Shown here in pieces: positions 62,173 through 64,000 of a DNA stretch of 64,000 nucleotides. The stretch is from the NCBI RefSeq assembly GCF_901709675.1, contig NC_051102.1:9557412-9621411 (forward strand). The letters run 5' to 3'. Below the pieces are notes generated by a model. The model worked only from the letters and a program-made list of their open reading frames with translations, searched no databases and was not told the origin of the DNA. Origin of the DNA: Syngnathus acus. Its lineage: Eukaryota > Chordata > Actinopteri > Syngnathiformes > Syngnathidae. A program made the translations under genes and the position numbers. Position 1 is the stretch's first letter, and each line of letters begins with the position of its first letter.

Positions 62173-62500
62173 TCGTTTCTAAGCAGCAATACACATTGGC
62201 TTTTCTTGTGCTTAAAATCATCAAAGCCGATATGCAGAAAGGCACAGTGCAAACTATGGGAACAAATTAACATTGGGAAGAAAAAAAATCAAATCTTAAT
62301 GTCAAACAGCGAACTTCATTCACTTTACGCTGTTTGCGAGAAGATTTGTCGCCCGTTCAATAGTTCAGAGGACGTTTCCTCGCGTCAATATCACAGGGAG
62401 TGCAAAACATTTAGATGGCTGGCTTGAAGCAAAGCATGAAGGAGGCCGATGCGCCGTTTTGCTTTCCGGCTACTTCCATTTTGCTGTGGGTTGGCGTTTC

Positions 62501-64000
<1,500 letters not shown>

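Overview
This window is eukaryotic nuclear DNA from a ray-finned fish, most likely a compact-genome percomorph teleost. The genes have many small exons with GT-AG introns, often 70-400 bp. The encoded proteins are vertebrate orthologues, and the repeats are teleost-type (hAT MITEs, SINE/LINE tails ending in CCATCC runs). I see no bacterial, viral, CRISPR or toxin content. The genome cannot be assigned to a species from this sequence alone.

Layout, left to right: the first two coding exons of a NOS1AP (CAPON)-like adaptor (minus, run off the left edge); slc35d1 (plus); mier1, dynlt5 and sgip1 (all minus); a 10.7 kb gene-free interval; pik3r3 (plus); ipp (plus); tmem69 (minus); gpbp1l1 (plus); nasp (minus); prdx1 (plus); hormad1 (plus); and the 3' part of aldh9a1 (minus, runs off the right edge). 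Apart from the two edge-truncated genes, I spliced every gene by hand into an uninterrupted reading frame: SLC35D1 336 aa, MIER1 503, DYNLT5 172, SGIP1 862, PIK3R3 467, IPP 597, TMEM69 233, GPBP1L1 495, NASP 512, PRDX1 198, HORMAD1 329.

All thirteen genes have human orthologues on chromosome 1, but from separate human segments: SGIP1-DYNLT5-MIER1-SLC35D1 (1p31), PIK3R3-IPP-TMEM69-GPBP1L1-NASP-PRDX1 (1p34), and NOS1AP, HORMAD1 and ALDH9A1 (1q). The human neighbours INSL5, DNAI4, MAST2, CCDC17 and AKR1A1 are not visible here. The genes do not form one pathway. They cover nucleotide-sugar transport, chromatin (MIER1, NASP), dynein/cilia, endocytosis, PI3K signalling, ubiquitin-ligase adaptors, peroxide metabolism, meiosis and carnitine synthesis. 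Several are arranged head-to-head or tail-to-tail.

I did not find a clearly undescribed biological system. The most interesting signals concern splicing and regulation: two consecutive 12-nt microexons in sgip1 that each encode a basic R-S-P tetrapeptide, a (GT)9 microsatellite forming a 3' splice site in gpbp1l1, two stop-free in-frame mini-introns, a GC-AG intron in slc35d1, an unusually compact NOS1AP-like 5' end head-to-head with slc35d1, an intact hAT MITE with target-site duplication, and E2F, CRE and X-box-like sites upstream of nasp and dynlt5.
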